A DNA stretch of 64,000 bases from Schizophyllum amplum (Eukaryota; Basidiomycota; Agaricomycetes; Agaricales; Schizophyllaceae). Numbering within the stretch: position 1 is the stretch's first letter; each line of letters starts with the position of its first letter. Below, one piece after another: positions 1 to 12,476 of this stretch. The notes beneath the pieces were generated by a model. It was given only the letters and a program-made list of their open reading frames with translations. It made no database searches and was not told the DNA's origin. The DNA lies in contig VDMD01000001.1 in NCBI GenBank assembly GCA_007026445.1, positions 1,736,001 through 1,800,000 on the forward strand. Reading direction: 5' to 3'. Position numbers and translations under genes: made by a program.

Positions 1-1031
1 AGAGCAAAACAACCCGTACTTGGATGCATCCAACCTGTCACGCTCTCCTCTGGAAGAGGCGAAGGCGTTGCTGGAGCAAAATGGATCGCTGGCAGAGGCT
101 GCTCTCCTTCTGGAAGCGGCTATTCAGAAGGGGGATCTGGGCACGGGATCATATGAGGCGTGGATTCTGCTCGGCGAGACACGGAATATGGATGAGCGCG
201 AAGAGGCGGGCATGCGGGCGCTAAACGAAGGTGTTCGCATTGCCGAAGATAGCGACAAGTCGGGCGCTGGTATGCTGGTAAGTCCTGACGTCTCGTCCGC
301 TGCCTTCCTCGCTGACAATCGCGCAGTCTCTCGCAATCTCCTTTACCAACGAGTCCTTCGACAAGGGTGCACACGCCATGCTCATTCGTTGGCTGCGTGC
401 ACGCTTTCCCGAGCATCCGATCCCTGAAACTACTTTGGAAGCGCTACGCAAGCACACGACCTGGGACACGCACCAGCGCGTACTGGACGTTTTCCTCGAC
501 CTCGCGCGCGCCCAGCACGCAGCAGGCGTCATGGACCCCGACGTGCAGATCGCGCTCGGCGTGCTGTCGTACTCCAACTCGGACTACGACCGTGCGAAAG
601 ATTGCTTCGAGAGCGCCCTGAGCGCGCGTCCGCGCGACTACCTGTTATGGAATCGCCTCGGGTCGAGCTTGAGCAACGGGAACAAGCCAGAGGAGGCGCT
701 CGGCGCGTACCGTGAGGCGCTGCAGATGCGTCCGACGTACACGCGTGCGATATACAATGTGGGGGTGGCGTGCTTGAATATCGGGGCGTACAAGGAGGCG
801 GCGGAGCACTTCTTGACTGTCATTTCGATGCAGGAACCGAAGGCTGAGGAGAACAATGAGCAGATGTGGTTCTCCCTGCGACGTGCATTGTTCGCGATGG
901 TGAGCTTAGAATGATACATGCCTGTGGGCGGATCACTGACCATTCCCTCTCAGGATCGGCCAGAGCTTGCGGAGAAGGCGAAGGCAGGTGTAAACTTGCA
1001 GGAATTCCGTCAGCAGGGGCTGGACTTCTAG
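1..1031 (+). CDS. PEX5: Peroxisomal targeting signal 1 receptor, C-terminal part
   Basis: PEX5 binds the C-terminal SKL-type signal of matrix enzymes in the cytosol and delivers them to the peroxisome docking complex. The gene enters the window in frame (frame 2, starting EQNNPYL) and has three visible exons, 1-277, 327-899 and 954-1031, joined by two GT-AG introns of 49 and 54 bp. The reading contains consecutive tetratricopeptide repeats, for example AKDCFESALSARPRDYLLWN followed by a LGSSLSNGNKPEEALGAYRE helix pair, which form the cargo-binding TPR domain. The last exon gives DRPELAEKAK and ends QQGLDF, a typical PEX5 C-terminus. The N-terminal half with the WxxxF/Y motifs lies outside the window. 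Identification is by remembered family pattern. Confidence 0.93.
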
Positions 1032-1521
1032 TCGCACGCGGCGTCGTTGAGTACGGGAGCTCTCGCTATTTATTCATTGCCTTTGTTGGCTGTACTAATG
1101 CTCATACATCGCCTACGTACTTACCGGAAGAGGATAGGTCTGCTAGACCTCGCGAGGATTCATTTCTTGTTTATGTCATGCAGCCGAAAGCCACCCGCTC
1201 CATTTCCGCTCTTCAGACGGCAGACTGCCTCTCAGATTGTATATATACATAACGTGTAAACATGAGGATACCGATGATTCTGGCACCATGCTTCTCATTT
1301 CTTGTTCCAAGACTGCGTGGCGTGGGAGGAACCGCCATTCATATGTTCGAAACCCGGTTTTGCCTCTCACGCTTCCTGCTTCGGGTCACCGGTCAATTAT
1401 CTTGCTTGTTCTCTGGAGTTCTTCACTTACTACACAGCTCGAGCCCCGGTTCTGCGCTCACACCTCGCAAGTACAACAAACCCTTTCTAGACCGCAGGGA
1501 CACCAAGTTGCGCCTTTCAAC
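1032..1521. other. Intergenic, PEX5 to BTB gene
   Basis: PEX5 3' flank and promoter of the BTB gene. Short open frames here show no domain, and I see no repeat. Confidence 0.5.
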
Positions 1522-2861
1522 ATGTCGGCCATGACTGTCCACAGCTCTGCGAGCAGACCGGCGAATCACCGATTCTACCTTTCGGACGGGAATATCAAGT
1601 TTAAGGTGTGTCCCAGAGCATGGCGCCTTTTGTACACTCAGAAGGCCGAATATTGATCTAGCTTGACGATGGCACGCTATATAAAGTCCATCGATACTTC
1701 TTTGAAAACCACTCCAGCGAATTCGCCGCGGACCACCTCAATGGCGCGACTCAGGACATCGTCAACCTACCTGAGGTCTCGAGCGTAGACTTTAATCGAT
1801 TCCTTGCTCTGATCTATCCCACGTACGTGCTTGTCCAGACGGATGCATTACCCGTAGCTAACACTGACACTATCTCAGTGAAATTGGCGAACGCGACATC
1901 CACACTCTCGACGAATGGACGTCGGTCCTGCGGCTTGCTACGAAGTGGTCTATGTCCCGTCTGCTCGCCCTTGCTCTGCGTGAGATTGAGCCCATCGCCG
2001 GTGTCTTCGACAAGATCCTCATATCGCGCGAGTTCGACCTTGGAGAGACCTGGCTTCAGCTCTCCGCGTCAACTGGGAACTACAATATGGCTCTGGGCGC
2101 TGGATCCTCTCAAGGACCAGGTTCTGGGCTTGCTGGCGCGACAGCTCTCGATCGCATGCCCGTTGAACAGAGCACGTCACGGCTTGAGGAACGCTTGGAC
2201 GATATCAAGGAACTCGTGCGCGAGCTGAGATTGACTAGCGACCTCCGAGACATGCATAATGTCAGGCAAACATCAGAAGCCCATGACCGTCTCGAAAATC
2301 TCGGGGAAGGCATTATGCTCAAGTTGAACGGTGAGTGTCACCCCAGAATATCGGGCTCATTGCACTGACAATCCCTAGATAGCAATGCTCAGTATTCCAA
2401 TCTCTCAAGCCGTCTGAACCGTCTGATCGTGAAGGCGGATGAGGGCAGCGCTGTTCTTCTACAAAGTGCGATGACCTATCTATCAGAGATTGCCTGAGCT
2501 GACAGTCATAGTCGATGCCAATACGGCTGACCTCAGGGATCGCCTGCTGGATGCGGATGCAAAGATCGAACATAGCATAATGGCAGCGAACGAACGTACG
2601 TTGCTCTTTTTGATCCCTCATCTGGCATTAAATCAGGACAGGCCGAGACGAGATCATCAACGAGCTTGCGATACACAAGGACGAGCTGGTGAGCTCCATG
2701 CGTCAGTTCTGTCAAGGCCAGTAGCAGGAGACGTCTTTCATGCACATCTTCCTAATGCACCACTAGATCTCGACACGGACGCAGGACGGCGACACGAAGA
2801 CCTGCGCGATTCCATCGAACAATTACTACTTGAACTGCAGCGGTCTTTCAGCGTCGGATAA
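1522..2861 (+). CDS. BTB/POZ domain protein with C-terminal coiled coil
   Basis: The proposed exons are 1522-1605, 1662-1822, 1879-2330, 2379-2465, 2506-2595, 2642-2701 and 2767-2861. The N-terminus reads FYLSDGNIKFK, then LDDGTLYKVHRYFFENHSSE, then LNGATQDIVNLPEVSSVDFN with FLALIYPT. This is the form of BTB domain greatly expanded in Agaricomycetes, where the first strand reports a ligand-like 'DGNI.F.V...LYKVHR' and the helix ends at 'L.Y...'. BTB domains mediate dimerisation and often recruit Cullin-3 ligases. From about 2160 the frame becomes a heptad-rich coiled coil (RLEERLDDIKELVRELRLT and later LRDRLLDADAKIEHS). The start is the first ATG in frame with the BTB core. The exon at 2642-2701 is the least certain: a phase-1 donor at 2702 is needed to reach the coiled-coil-like final frame. 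The partner and role are unknown. Confidence 0.75.
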
Positions 2862-3553
2862 GAGTAAATATGTACTGTAAATGAACAGATTGGTGTGCAT
2901 TATCGTATGCTGGATATCTGTGCGGCATGTTGAATCTTCCGCAGAGGGTCGATGTCATAGGTGCTGGCCGATGCATGCCAAAGCTCTCACATTGTCACTG
3001 AAGCAGAGCGTGGGTCCGCACATGCATCCTGGCCATTGTCCCCGACTTGGCTGTGTGGCCATCAACGATCGGCCTGAAGACCAAACTCCTCTTCGAGCAC
3101 GGGTCGCGTACGCTTCTATGCCACTGCATCACATCAGAGATTTCTTGGATTTGTGATCATGCAGTGGAGTGCGCCACGATAGTTGAACTGCGCCACAATA
3201 GCTGTAATATCGCCATCGTATTATGAGCCCTCTTATTATACATAACATGAGCAACATGGCCCTCCATATTGACCATATGCCAACCGTCTGGCGATACTAT
3301 GTAGGAATGGCATGACCTTGAAGCCAGATCTGACCGTGGACGACGTGGGTGGTATCACTCTGGTATCGTTTCCGTGATATCCAGCCTTATCATTGTTGCA
3401 GTTGAAGCCAGCCTCTCACTGATATCGTGCATAGCATGGCATATCACTTGTAAGGCGCGCGCGGTACACACTTAGCGCGTAAGTATATCAACATGCCATC
3501 ACCCTTGCCACTGTAAGGCTACACCCCGAAGTCGGTACATACTCACTCAGCAC
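2862..3553. other. Intergenic between convergent BTB and NUP50 genes
   Basis: Two genes end into this 0.7-kb gap. A short near-duplicate (tgcgccacgatagt / tgcgccacaatagc) lies at about 3169-3202. I see no coding potential. Confidence 0.5.
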
Positions 3554-5638
3554 TCAGCTCTCCTCCTTCGCCTTCACGAACTCAATCTCCCGGTTGAGCG
3601 CCGCCATCATCTCCTGCGCTTCATCCTCCGACTTGAACTTGAGATTATAGGTCTTTGAATGACCGTCATCGTGTCCAACAAACGAGACTGCCAGCTTGTT
3701 GTTCACCTTCGGGGTCAGGCCACCGTATAGCTTGAAATTCTGCGAACATGATTTTTAGAAGATGCGAACACAGAAAGAGGAGAGACGTACGATGTTGATC
3801 TTGCCTGTACTGCTGTTCCGCATCAACATCCGGCAAACATTGGTCTCCTTATGTTTCTTGAGGCGGACCAAGCCTTAGGCAGGGCTATCAGCCACCGCTG
3901 CTCCGCAGTTTGTAATGTGCAACGCACCTGTTCCCAGTTTGGCCCACTTTCCGTCGTCAAGCTTGAAGGCAAATGCGCGCATGACGTGCGTCGTCTCTTC
4001 GTCCTCCTCGCCGATTCCCTCTTCGTCGTGTGGGTTTGCGCTGAGCAGCCCAAGATTGTTGGCCTCCTCGCCCGTCTTTACGCCTTCATCCGTCTTCTCT
4101 TCTACCTCCTCCTTCTTGTCGTCCGGCTTAGAGCCGAACGGAGGCGCTGAGCCAAACGAGGCTCCCGTCCCGAAGGCAGAGCCACTACTGAACGAGAACC
4201 CCTCCTTCTTCCCTTCGGCCTCAACCTCTCCAGGAGTCCGTGGCGGGCTACCAAATCCAAAGCCAACCGGGTTACCGAGCGAGCCAGCACTTGGTGGTCG
4301 CCCGAAACCGAAGGCGCCGAACGCGGACGGTTTACTAGGCGGTGTGGCTGGCGGAGGTGTCGGTGTCGGGGAAGCACCGAACAGGCTGTTGGTCGAGGCC
4401 GCGCGGTCTGGTGCGCTGCCAAAGCCGCTGAAGGGATTTTTGGCACTCGAGCCAAAGGAGAAGCCGGAACCCTCGTCCTTCGTTCCATCGCTTTTGGCGA
4501 ACGAGAACGATGGTGGCGCCGCATCTTTACTGTCTTTCGTGGCATCCACTTTGCCGAACGAGAATCCTGAGGGGGCGGAAGCCTTGCTCGAGTCTAGCTT
4601 GGAGCTTTCCGCATTCTTCCCAAACGAGAAGCCACCCGAAGCCTTCGGAGCATCAGAGGGTTTCGCACCGAAGCTGGAGGGGGGCGCAGTGGCTAGCGAA
4701 AAGGGCAACGGCGCAGAGGCAGTAACGGGCGGCTTCGCATCAGGGAATGAGAACGGCGACGGTTTGGTGCTTGAGGTCTCTGTGGGCTTAAAAGAGAAGG
4801 CAGGACCGCTTGGAGGAGCGGAGGACAATGAAGGAGATGGCGTGAAGCCTTTGAAGCCTTCGAAGGACGCTGGCGGTGCGGGCATAGTCGCTTTCGGGGG
4901 CTCTGCCTTGGACGGCGCGGACGCGTTCTCCTTGCCGGCACGGTCGTCGTATTGCCTCTGCACAGAGATGCGCAACGTCTTGTAGTGCTCCGCAAGCGCC
5001 GCGACGTCGGCGAACGGGTCCTCCTCCACTGCGCGCGAGACCGCGGACACGAAGGAGACATTCAGGCCTCGCAGCGCCGTGTAGTAGGTCAACGCTGCGG
5101 CGGGCTTGGTGGAGGCGGATGGTGCGGGGGCAGCTGCTGGCGGTGTCGCTGGCTTCGCTGGAGACGCGCTCGCTCCCAGTAGGCCCGCGAACGTCTTGGT
5201 GGCGTTAGACGCCGAACTGGCCACGGGAGGGGAGCCGAGGGAGAAGCCGCCAGAGCCAGAGGCGCTTGACGAGCCGAACCCCCCAAATCCGCTGAACTTT
5301 GGTGGTGCCGATGAGGCCTGCATAAGTCATGAACACACGCTGCACACGCGCATAGCGCAGCACGCACCGCGTCTCCCGTCACTGGCGTACTCGACCGCGA
5401 ACGCTTGGGAAGACCGCGTATTCTGTCAAAACAGTAAGAAAGGTGCAACCATGCTTGTGCAAGGCTCATTACTGTCGAGCAGCCAACGCAGCGTCGTTCG
5501 CTTTCTTCAGACCACGTCCGGGATCGGCGTCCTGCACATAAGACTTGTCAGCAACAACAACCCAATTACCTAGATACAGCTTACGTCTTCATTGTCAGCG
5601 TCGTCTCTCGTCGCTTGCCTTTCTGCACCACGCTTCAT
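3554..5638 (-). CDS. NUP50: FG nucleoporin of the Nup50/Nup2 family with C-terminal Ran-binding domain
   Basis: This is a mobile nuclear-basket nucleoporin that helps importin-alpha/beta cargo release and recycling with Ran-GTP. Proposed exons (minus order) are 5638-5585, 5531-5473, 5422-5368, 5317-3928, 3873-3791 and about 3740-3554. The start gives MKRGAERQATRDD, the importin-alpha-binding N-terminus of the family. Exon 3 adds the basic stretch RGLPKRSRS. The large exon has many FG units (FSGFGGFG, GGFSFGK, SGFSFGK) in a Ser/Pro-rich disordered region. It ends with a Ran-binding domain: MRAFAFKLDDGKWAKLGTG, then VRLKKHKETNVCRMLMRN, then NFKLYGG and MMAALNREIEFVKAKEES. A longer single-exon reading starting at 5323 (MQASS) also exists, but an in-frame stop two codons upstream and the family N-terminus favour the spliced start at 5638. 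Confidence 0.9.
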
Positions 5639-6026
5639 GGTGCCACAGGCTTTTAAGAGCACGGAGGTCCAAGTTGAGGTGGGAGTTGATACACAAAGAC
5701 TTTCCCGGAAAGGAACACGAGCGACGTCAAAGCGTTCGTTCATCTTCCTCGCAGCGCCACAGGTCTTACGTGCCACCTGAGCACATCCTAGCATAAAAGC
5801 ACTATAGAAATGTATATCTTAACGTACAAGCATAAAGCATTTACGACAGGCGTATCCTAGGTAAGTATACAACGAGATACTTATGGTAAAATCCTCGAGC
5901 ATCACCGATGCATATGAAAGGAAGGTAAGAAAAGCGCGAATAGGAAACCCCAAGCAGACAGGTCACAGTGGATAGCTTAGATGAGAAGGGGAAGATACGG
6001 CATGTTTGTCCAAGAAGATCCAGCAT
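5639..6026. other. Intergenic, NUP50 upstream / MGA2 downstream
   Basis: This gap holds the NUP50 promoter and the MGA2 3' region, and is AT-richer than its flanks. I see no gene. Confidence 0.5.
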
Positions 6027-9000
6027 CTATTGCCGTAGGAGCGGCGGAAGGGGTAGAGCCGCCTTCACCATCTGGAACGCGAACTGCATTCCATTGAACA
6101 TGCCCCAAAGGATGGACATGAACAATATTGGCAGCCAGAAGAGCACAAGCATGCGATCGTCTACGAAAGAATAAATATAATTTTCCCTTGAAGGCAAAAG
6201 AGGCGACTCACGTTTCTTCTGGAGCTTCTGCTGCTGCCGCGCCGACGGCTCATACCCATACGAGTTCACCTCCTGCCTCGTCACTTTGTGGATATCGTAC
6301 TCCGCACGCCGCCGCATACGCGAGCCCTCAGCCTGCTCCGGGCCGTTCTCCACCACGCGCCTCGGTGTATACGCAGGCGGTGCGATGTCTTCCTCGGCTT
6401 GCTGCTGGCGCTGCTCCTGTTGCAGCTGCAGCACCTGCGCCAGCCACTTGTCGCACTGGTTCCGGAAGTCGTGCGCGGCCTTCATCGCGTTCGCTCCGAC
6501 GCCGACAACCTCGCCATGGCGGTCTTCGCCGTCGCCGTCGCCGTCGCGTTCCGCCGCCCGCCCCAGGTGCGCCCAGTTGGGCATCATCGGGACGTACACC
6601 GGAAACACGGGAATGTTCTGCAGGACTCCGGGGAGCTGGGGGAAATTTGGTAGCTGCGGCAGTGGCAGCTGTGGGAAGAACGTCTTGTGTATCATGTCAA
6701 CCAGGGAGGCGGCCTGCTTGTCGTGGACGCCAGGAGTCAGCTTCTCAGGAAGCTTTTCCTGCTTGCCAGCCCTGCTCGGCGGACGCTCATCGGACAACTT
6801 GGTCATGCTCCGCATCTTCGCCGGCGTCGAATGGCCTGACTGACGACGCTTGGTCTGCCGTCTCCTCCGCCGTAGTACCTCGTCCTCGGATTCCTCTTCA
6901 GCGTCGCCCCAGTGCGCTTCCTCCTCTTCCGAGGCGCAGCGCACGGTTTCCGGTGAGTCGGTGCGGACGATGTCATCGAAGAAACCCTCCACAGCCACCT
7001 CCTCTGCGGTCTTCCCAAGGGCGTTGACGATCTCCGTATCCGCGCCTGCGCCTAGCAAGCATGCAGCCACGTCCTTGGAGTCCACGAGAGCGGCGACATG
7101 AAGCGACGTGTAGCCGTTGCGGTCACGGGCGTCGACATCGGCGCCATGCTCGAGCAAAAACTGCGTCAGCCCTACGAACTTGAGGAAGGACGAAAGATGC
7201 AGCAAAGTCTGGCCGCTCGCGGTGGTGTATGCGAGAGCGTCCGCGATTGACACCTTCGTGGCTGGCGCGTGTTCGACTGGCGTGTCCATCACCGATAGGA
7301 AGTTGGTGATGACCTTCTCGAAGTCACCGTTCTCGCCCACCTGCTGCAGGAGGAAAGGGCGCAGCTCCCGCGTAGCAAGCTGCATCGAGTTGGGTGCGTT
7401 GCCCGTCGACTGGTCGGATCCGTCGCCGGCGTTGCCTACGATGCGCATGGCGACATTCTTCGCGTCCTCAATCTTACCCGTCATCTTCAGACCGACGACC
7501 TGAAGAGCAAGCTCCATGCTACCAGATATATGGTCAGCGCAAGTAACGACCTGATACTCGATCGACTCACAGTGCACGATCTGTTTCGTCGGAATAGGTG
7601 AACAAGCACGGCGGAGTGTTCGGGTCATCCAGTTTCGCAAACCCGTCAACCCAGACAGCGACCACACCAGGCGTAGCCCGCGGCGGCAGCACGCACACGA
7701 GCGTGTTCTCGCTCCATCTCTGCGTCGAGCTCGCAACAACATCGCCAAAGACGCAGTTGAGCGTCACATTGGGGTGGAAGTTCGCGCCCAGGACCGTCAC
7801 CTCGATTCCACCATGAGTCGGTCCGGTGTTGGGAATCAGGCGATGTATGGTCGGGATCTGCATGGACGGTGGCGCTGGCGGCGCTTGCCCGAAGTACATG
7901 AAGGGATAAGTGTTGACCTGATGGGGCGGGATCATCACTTGGGATTGTGGCGCATTCGTCGTCGGCGTGAGCATGGATGATAGGTCCTCCTGCAACACTG
8001 CGGATAGCATGTTGACGTCGGGGCTGTAATCAAGAGGCGTCGACGGACCGTCGGGGGAGGACTCCGATTCATGCGAGGAGTTGTGCAGTGATGGAACCTG
8101 CGAATGAGAGGGCGGTTCCGACGCAAGAAATGATTGGCTGGACGGGGGTGAAGGAGACCGAGTGCAGGGAGCGGACGATGTTGAAGATGCCGGGGATGGT
8201 GCGTTCGATACACTGGTGTGCCTGGTCTGACGATCAGGCTTGGCGGCCGAGTCGTAAGGCTTCTTCTTGACAGACGAGTCTGCTGCACGTTTCTTGCGTC
8301 TACTCGCCTGGTCAGAACCGGCCTGACCCCAGTCAGAGTCCATGACCGGATAGCCACTCGCGCCGTCTCCGTGACGGTTGCTGTTGGCACCAGCGGTCTT
8401 GTGGTCATCGGTGATCATAATGGGCGCTGAGGCGCCAATGCCCACTAGGCGACCGACGTGGTCGACAAGGGAGAAGTTTAGCCTGAAGCCAACCTTTTCC
8501 CGATGATGCCTGCAGTAGCAAGTGATACGTATGGGGAGCACGACGGAACCGTTGGAGAACTCGATGGTGTCGGCGCAGTTGAATTGCAAGATACTGGTTG
8601 TGTCTTCGTGGGTCCTGGACGACCTGCCGTCTTCCATAGACTCGGAATCGGATTTCTGAGGCTTTACCCGGGCAGCGATTTTCTTGGCCACACGTTTGGC
8701 CTATCAGAACCGTGTGAGCAACGGTAAATCAGAGAAGAAGAATCGCGTACTTCTCGAGTCCGGCAACTTGAGCAACTGATCACTTGACTATGAGGTGGCG
8801 AGGCACAACTGACGTTGGCTGCAAGGTATAACGTCTCCTCAGGTTCAGCATCTGGCAGTATTCTGAGTGACGTTTCGCGCTATGATTCCCTGAAGACGCA
8901 CCGACTTTGCCCTGCTTCCGCGTTGGCTTCTTGGTAGCGGTGCCCGCGGGTAGCCGTAGCCACTTCCACGTCCCAACGCGATCGTAACGTCGAGTCTCGG

Positions 9001-9700
9001 ACGTGGCCGTGCCGTCTGCGAGGTCCATTGTGACACGGATCTGCGTCTCGACGCGCGACTTTGTGCCGGATTCGGGGATGGAGGGAAACATGATTGGTAG
9101 GCTGTGTATACGTCAGACGCGCAGTCAAGAGGGGGTCAAACACGCGCAAGACACGTACTTGAAGCAAGCCTCCTTGGGAGGATACACGACCTTCTGATTG
9201 AACATGTTGGGATCGAACCTTCGCGGCAAGGGGGCTGGAGGGGGGATGGGCTTGGTAGACGTAACGGACGCGGCCGGTTCGGTCAAAAAGTCTGATTCTG
9301 GTTTGTAGTTGGTGAGAATGGGAACCATGTCGAAGGGTGGAGGGGCGGGAGCAGACGAGTCGGTCGAGGGCGCTTGCGCTGATACGACATCGATGCCTCC
9401 TTGGGTGGGACTAGGGAACAAGTCAGCAGCGCCCGCTATGTACATCAGTACCACACACTCGTCATATGCGTGCTCTTCGATCAGCTCGTCCAGACGCAAC
9501 ATCCTCTGCTCGTCTGTCTTTTGCGGGGAGGAAAAGAGGCTGTCTGTGCCAGTCCAGGGCATGTCAGACATTCCCAGCTTGGGAGACGTGAACCAGCCCT
9601 CGGTCGAGACGAAGGTGGCCGAGTCGGAGGTGCCGGTGGATTCAGGCGAATGCGGCGATGGTGAGCGCGATCCCGACGCCGTCGCCGCCGACGAGGACAT
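6027..9700 (-). CDS. MGA2: Membrane-tethered transcription activator, Mga2/Spt23 family
   Basis: In yeast, Mga2/Spt23 sit in the ER membrane as lipid-packing sensors. They are processed by Rsp5 and the proteasome, and the released N-terminal part activates the delta-9 desaturase gene OLE1. The ATG at 9700 begins MSSSAATASGSRS and leads into KSRVETQIRVTMDLADG (about 9000-9060), a conserved early block. A long Ser/Pro-rich linker follows. Then comes an IPT/TIG fold (about 7600-7860: NTGPTHGGIEVTVLGANF and WSENTLVCVLPPRATPG), ankyrin repeats (about 7030-7240: GQTLLHLSSFLKFVGLTQFL and NGYTSLHVAALVDSKDVAAC) and a hydrophobic C-terminal anchor (about 6060-6160: MLVLFWLPILFMSILWGMF). At least four introns are visible, including about 7510-7568 and 6162-6210. 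Domain order and the tail anchor match the family. Spt23 and Mga2 cannot be told apart here, so the symbol follows the fission-yeast single copy. Confidence 0.9.
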
Positions 9701-10152
9701 GAAGGACTGAGATAAGAAGGAAAGTATTCAAACGCAGACTTCACTTCAATTGGTGTGAAAAGAAGGCGTGGATAATTGAGATGTGCCGGGCATTCACGTG
9801 ACTACCCGAACCGTCGGAATGGCGGTCCGAACCTTTTGACTCGTCGCTCTTGACAAACGTGAAGGCCTGCTAGTACCTCTTCGCGGTAGCAGGCTGAAGA
9901 GACTCTCGCTTGTATCTCTTCATATCATCGACTTCGTGGCAATATGCATCCCCTAGGCCACTACGGACCGACTCGGAGGTCCCGACCACAACGGAGCACC
10001 GTCCGGTCCCGCAATTGAGACTTGCCTGCACTCTTCCTCCGTCAAAGTTCAACGGTCGTTTGGTGTGCCGGTCGGCTTATCGTGCATATATGAGGTGCCG
10101 CACCCATAGTTTGCATACAGCATAATGAAGTCCGTCAGCGTCTATGTATTTT
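9701..10152. other. Intergenic, MGA2 upstream
   Basis: This holds the promoter of MGA2 and the 3' flank of GDA1, both minus-strand. I see no gene or repeat. Confidence 0.5.
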
Positions 10153-11958
10153 TCAGGCCTTACATGTCAGTTCAGCACCGCTCACTACGCCGAGGGCCGC
10201 GCCCAAACACCACCCCAGCTCTGTGCCCTCTATCTGCTTCCCGAGCTGCACCTCACGGTCCTCCGTGAATTCATACCCTAGCGTCAACAGCGAGTGCATG
10301 AAGGTCAGGTCGAGACACCATTCAGGACGCTCCTCGAGTTCCTTCATAAGCTATTGAGAGAGCGGTCAGTAAGTATTGCGTGCGCGATAGAAGGCTGAAT
10401 CGTACATCAGGCTGCGCTCCCCATCGGTCGAGCCACGCGGGGCGGCCCATGCAGACCGTGGTAGCGAGCTCCTTTATGGAGGCAACGTTGATCTTGGGCG
10501 GGTTCTCCGGAAGCAAAGGCTGGACGCGGTCATAGAAATAGGACAGCAGAAGGACCTTGCCCGATGAAAAGGCGTCCAGCAAGCTGGGCTGATAGACGCC
10601 GTTGAAAGAGCACGGCTTCAACTCGCAGATACTTTATAGTGAATCAGAAAAGGGCCCGAAGATGAGAGGTGGTGCTGTACTCACGCATCTTTCGCCATGA
10701 CGAGCTGCATCGTGCGCGAGCACGCCTGGAAGCTACCGATGCCCTCGCCGTCCATGGTGACGGAGCGCGAGATGCCGTTCCGCTCATCCTCGACCTCGAC
10801 CACGCGCTGCGTGCCCTGCGCGAGACACGGGTTGAACACGCGGCGGTCATTCTCGACGAAGGTGGTGCCTCCGTTCTTGCCGCGCAGGGAGTCCATAAAC
10901 TCAACCAGCTGGTGAACGTGACGCCGCGCGCGCATGAGACCGTACCCGAGGTACGAGTGCTGATACAGGACGTGGTCGCGCCCGGCGAACTTGAGCTCGT
11001 ACTTGTGGTCGCCGTCCGCGAGCTCGTCGTTGTTGGGGAACATCGGCTCGAAGACGATCTGTGTCGACGCACCACCGAGATCGAGTACGGCGTACGAAGG
11101 TGTGCCCTTCGGCGTGTCGGGGCGGATGGTGCTGAGCAAATAGTTGGCAGTGATCCACGCATACACACCCTCGTCCTTGCCGTCCATGATCACGATGCCG
11201 TCCTCACCATGGATGGGGAAGGGATAGACGGTGTCTAGGCGGTGGCGTACGGCATCCAGGATGTCCGCGCTCTGCGAACCCGGCAGCAGGCGGAGACCCG
11301 CGGTGGCCTTGACGGCGACGGGCGTGCACTTGCGCAGAGACTCAGGCACAACGCGAAGTGCCTCGTCCATGAGCACGTCAAGAGACTTGGCGGCGTCCTC
11401 GGGCTTGCCGGCAAATGAGGAGAGGCCTGGCTGGATCATCTTGAAGACCTCGTACTCAAACGACGGTCCGGAGGATGGGTTGCAGTTGTTGAACTTATAC
11501 ACGTGAATGCGCGAGCCAGTCGACCCAGCGTCAATCATGAGAGCATACTGGACGATGCGGTCGGCGGTGGTGGTAGTGCAGTAGGTGGTGTGAAGGGGAT
11601 CGGGGTCTGACTCGAAAGACGTGGGATGCTCGCCCGGCTTCAGCGGCTGCTTCTCGTCGGTGGTTGGCGGGGCCTCCTCCTCTTCGATGATCGGATTGTG
11701 AACGAAGGGCTCATCGTCCGGGCTAGTGTAGAGGGGGTCGTCGGTGATGGCGTCCACAGCGTCTTGCATGCCGTCAGAGGACAGGTACTTGGGCGTCTGG
11801 CGAGGTCCAAAGACGAAGATGAGTCCAATGACCGCGGCAGCGCCAATGGCATATTTCTTCCAGCTAAAGGTGCCTCTGCGTCCGCGCGAGGGACCCATGC
11901 CGCCCTCGAGCCTGTCATACTGCGCGCCAGTAGAGGAGCCAAACTTGAAGAAGTTCAT
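10153..11958 (-). CDS. GDA1: Golgi guanosine diphosphatase (apyrase family)
   Basis: It hydrolyses GDP to GMP in the Golgi lumen so that GDP-mannose import can continue, which supports protein and lipid mannosylation. Exons are 11958-10685, 10631-10406 and 10350-10153. The ATG at 11958 gives MNFFKFGSSTGAQYDRLEGG, followed by one hydrophobic segment (KKYAIGAAAVIGLIFVFG): a type II membrane anchor. The lumenal domain has the apyrase conserved regions MIDAGSTGSRIHVYKF (ACR1), KATAGLRLLPG (ACR2), ITANYLLSTI (ACR3) and VLDLGGASTQIVFEP (ACR4). A longer open frame upstream of 11958 reaches 12345, but nothing in it resembles the family. Length (about 565 residues) is normal. Confidence 0.93.
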
Positions 11959-12476
11959 GGCTGGGGACCGTAAACGAATGTCGGATGCTGCAGTTTCGAT
12001 GCCAGTCGAGTGCGCCAGCTGTTCTCGATCTCGTGGAATTTCAACGTTCTGCCTGCCGTCGTCGTCGTCGTCGTCGCCGTTCGAGGATGCGCTCTCGGTC
12101 ATCGCAACAAAGCATCCCTGATGCCGTTCCGGCGTGCCGCAATTCTCAGCACGTGGCTTTGGCGTGGTCTGTACGCCCACAAAGGCACGCATCCGGCCGA
12201 ACAACGCTCGGGTTGCACGCAGGTTGCACGCAGTGTTGGTGCATTTTCGAATCACCACGGCTGCTCTATAAAACATATGTGTCGTAGACACGTAACATAT
12301 ATAGAGATACAAGAGTCCAAGAGCGGGGTAGCCCCCCAGTAGCAAAAGGCAACAGTCCGACTCCGCGCCTAGTATGGAGCTATCAGCGTGTATGCGACCG
12401 TAAGTGCTTAGTGGGTTGGGTATCAGTACAGTTAAAGTCCGTATGCGTGTTCATGGCCATGCAGTCGATGACCACC
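11959..12476. other. Intergenic, GDA1 upstream
   Basis: GDA1 promoter region containing a (cgt)n microsatellite at about 12057-12078. It may carry a 5' UTR. No separate gene is supported. Confidence 0.5.

Noticed and set aside
3915..4985. 356-codon open frame on the plus strand
   Set aside because: It is the antisense shadow of the Ser/Pro/Gly-rich NUP50 exon; low-complexity GC-rich coding often leaves the opposite strand open.
6128..7027. 299-codon open frame on the plus strand
   Set aside because: Antisense to the ankyrin and linker exons of MGA2, with no domain of its own.
9205..9216. gggatcgaacc, a tRNA T-arm-like word on the minus strand
   Set aside because: It lies inside the conserved MGA2 reading (R-F-D-P-N), and no acceptor stem, D-arm or anticodon arm can be built around it.
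11959..12345. N-terminal extension of GDA1
   Set aside because: The frame is open but low-complexity and precedes the expected type II membrane anchor; the ATG at 11958 gives the normal family length.
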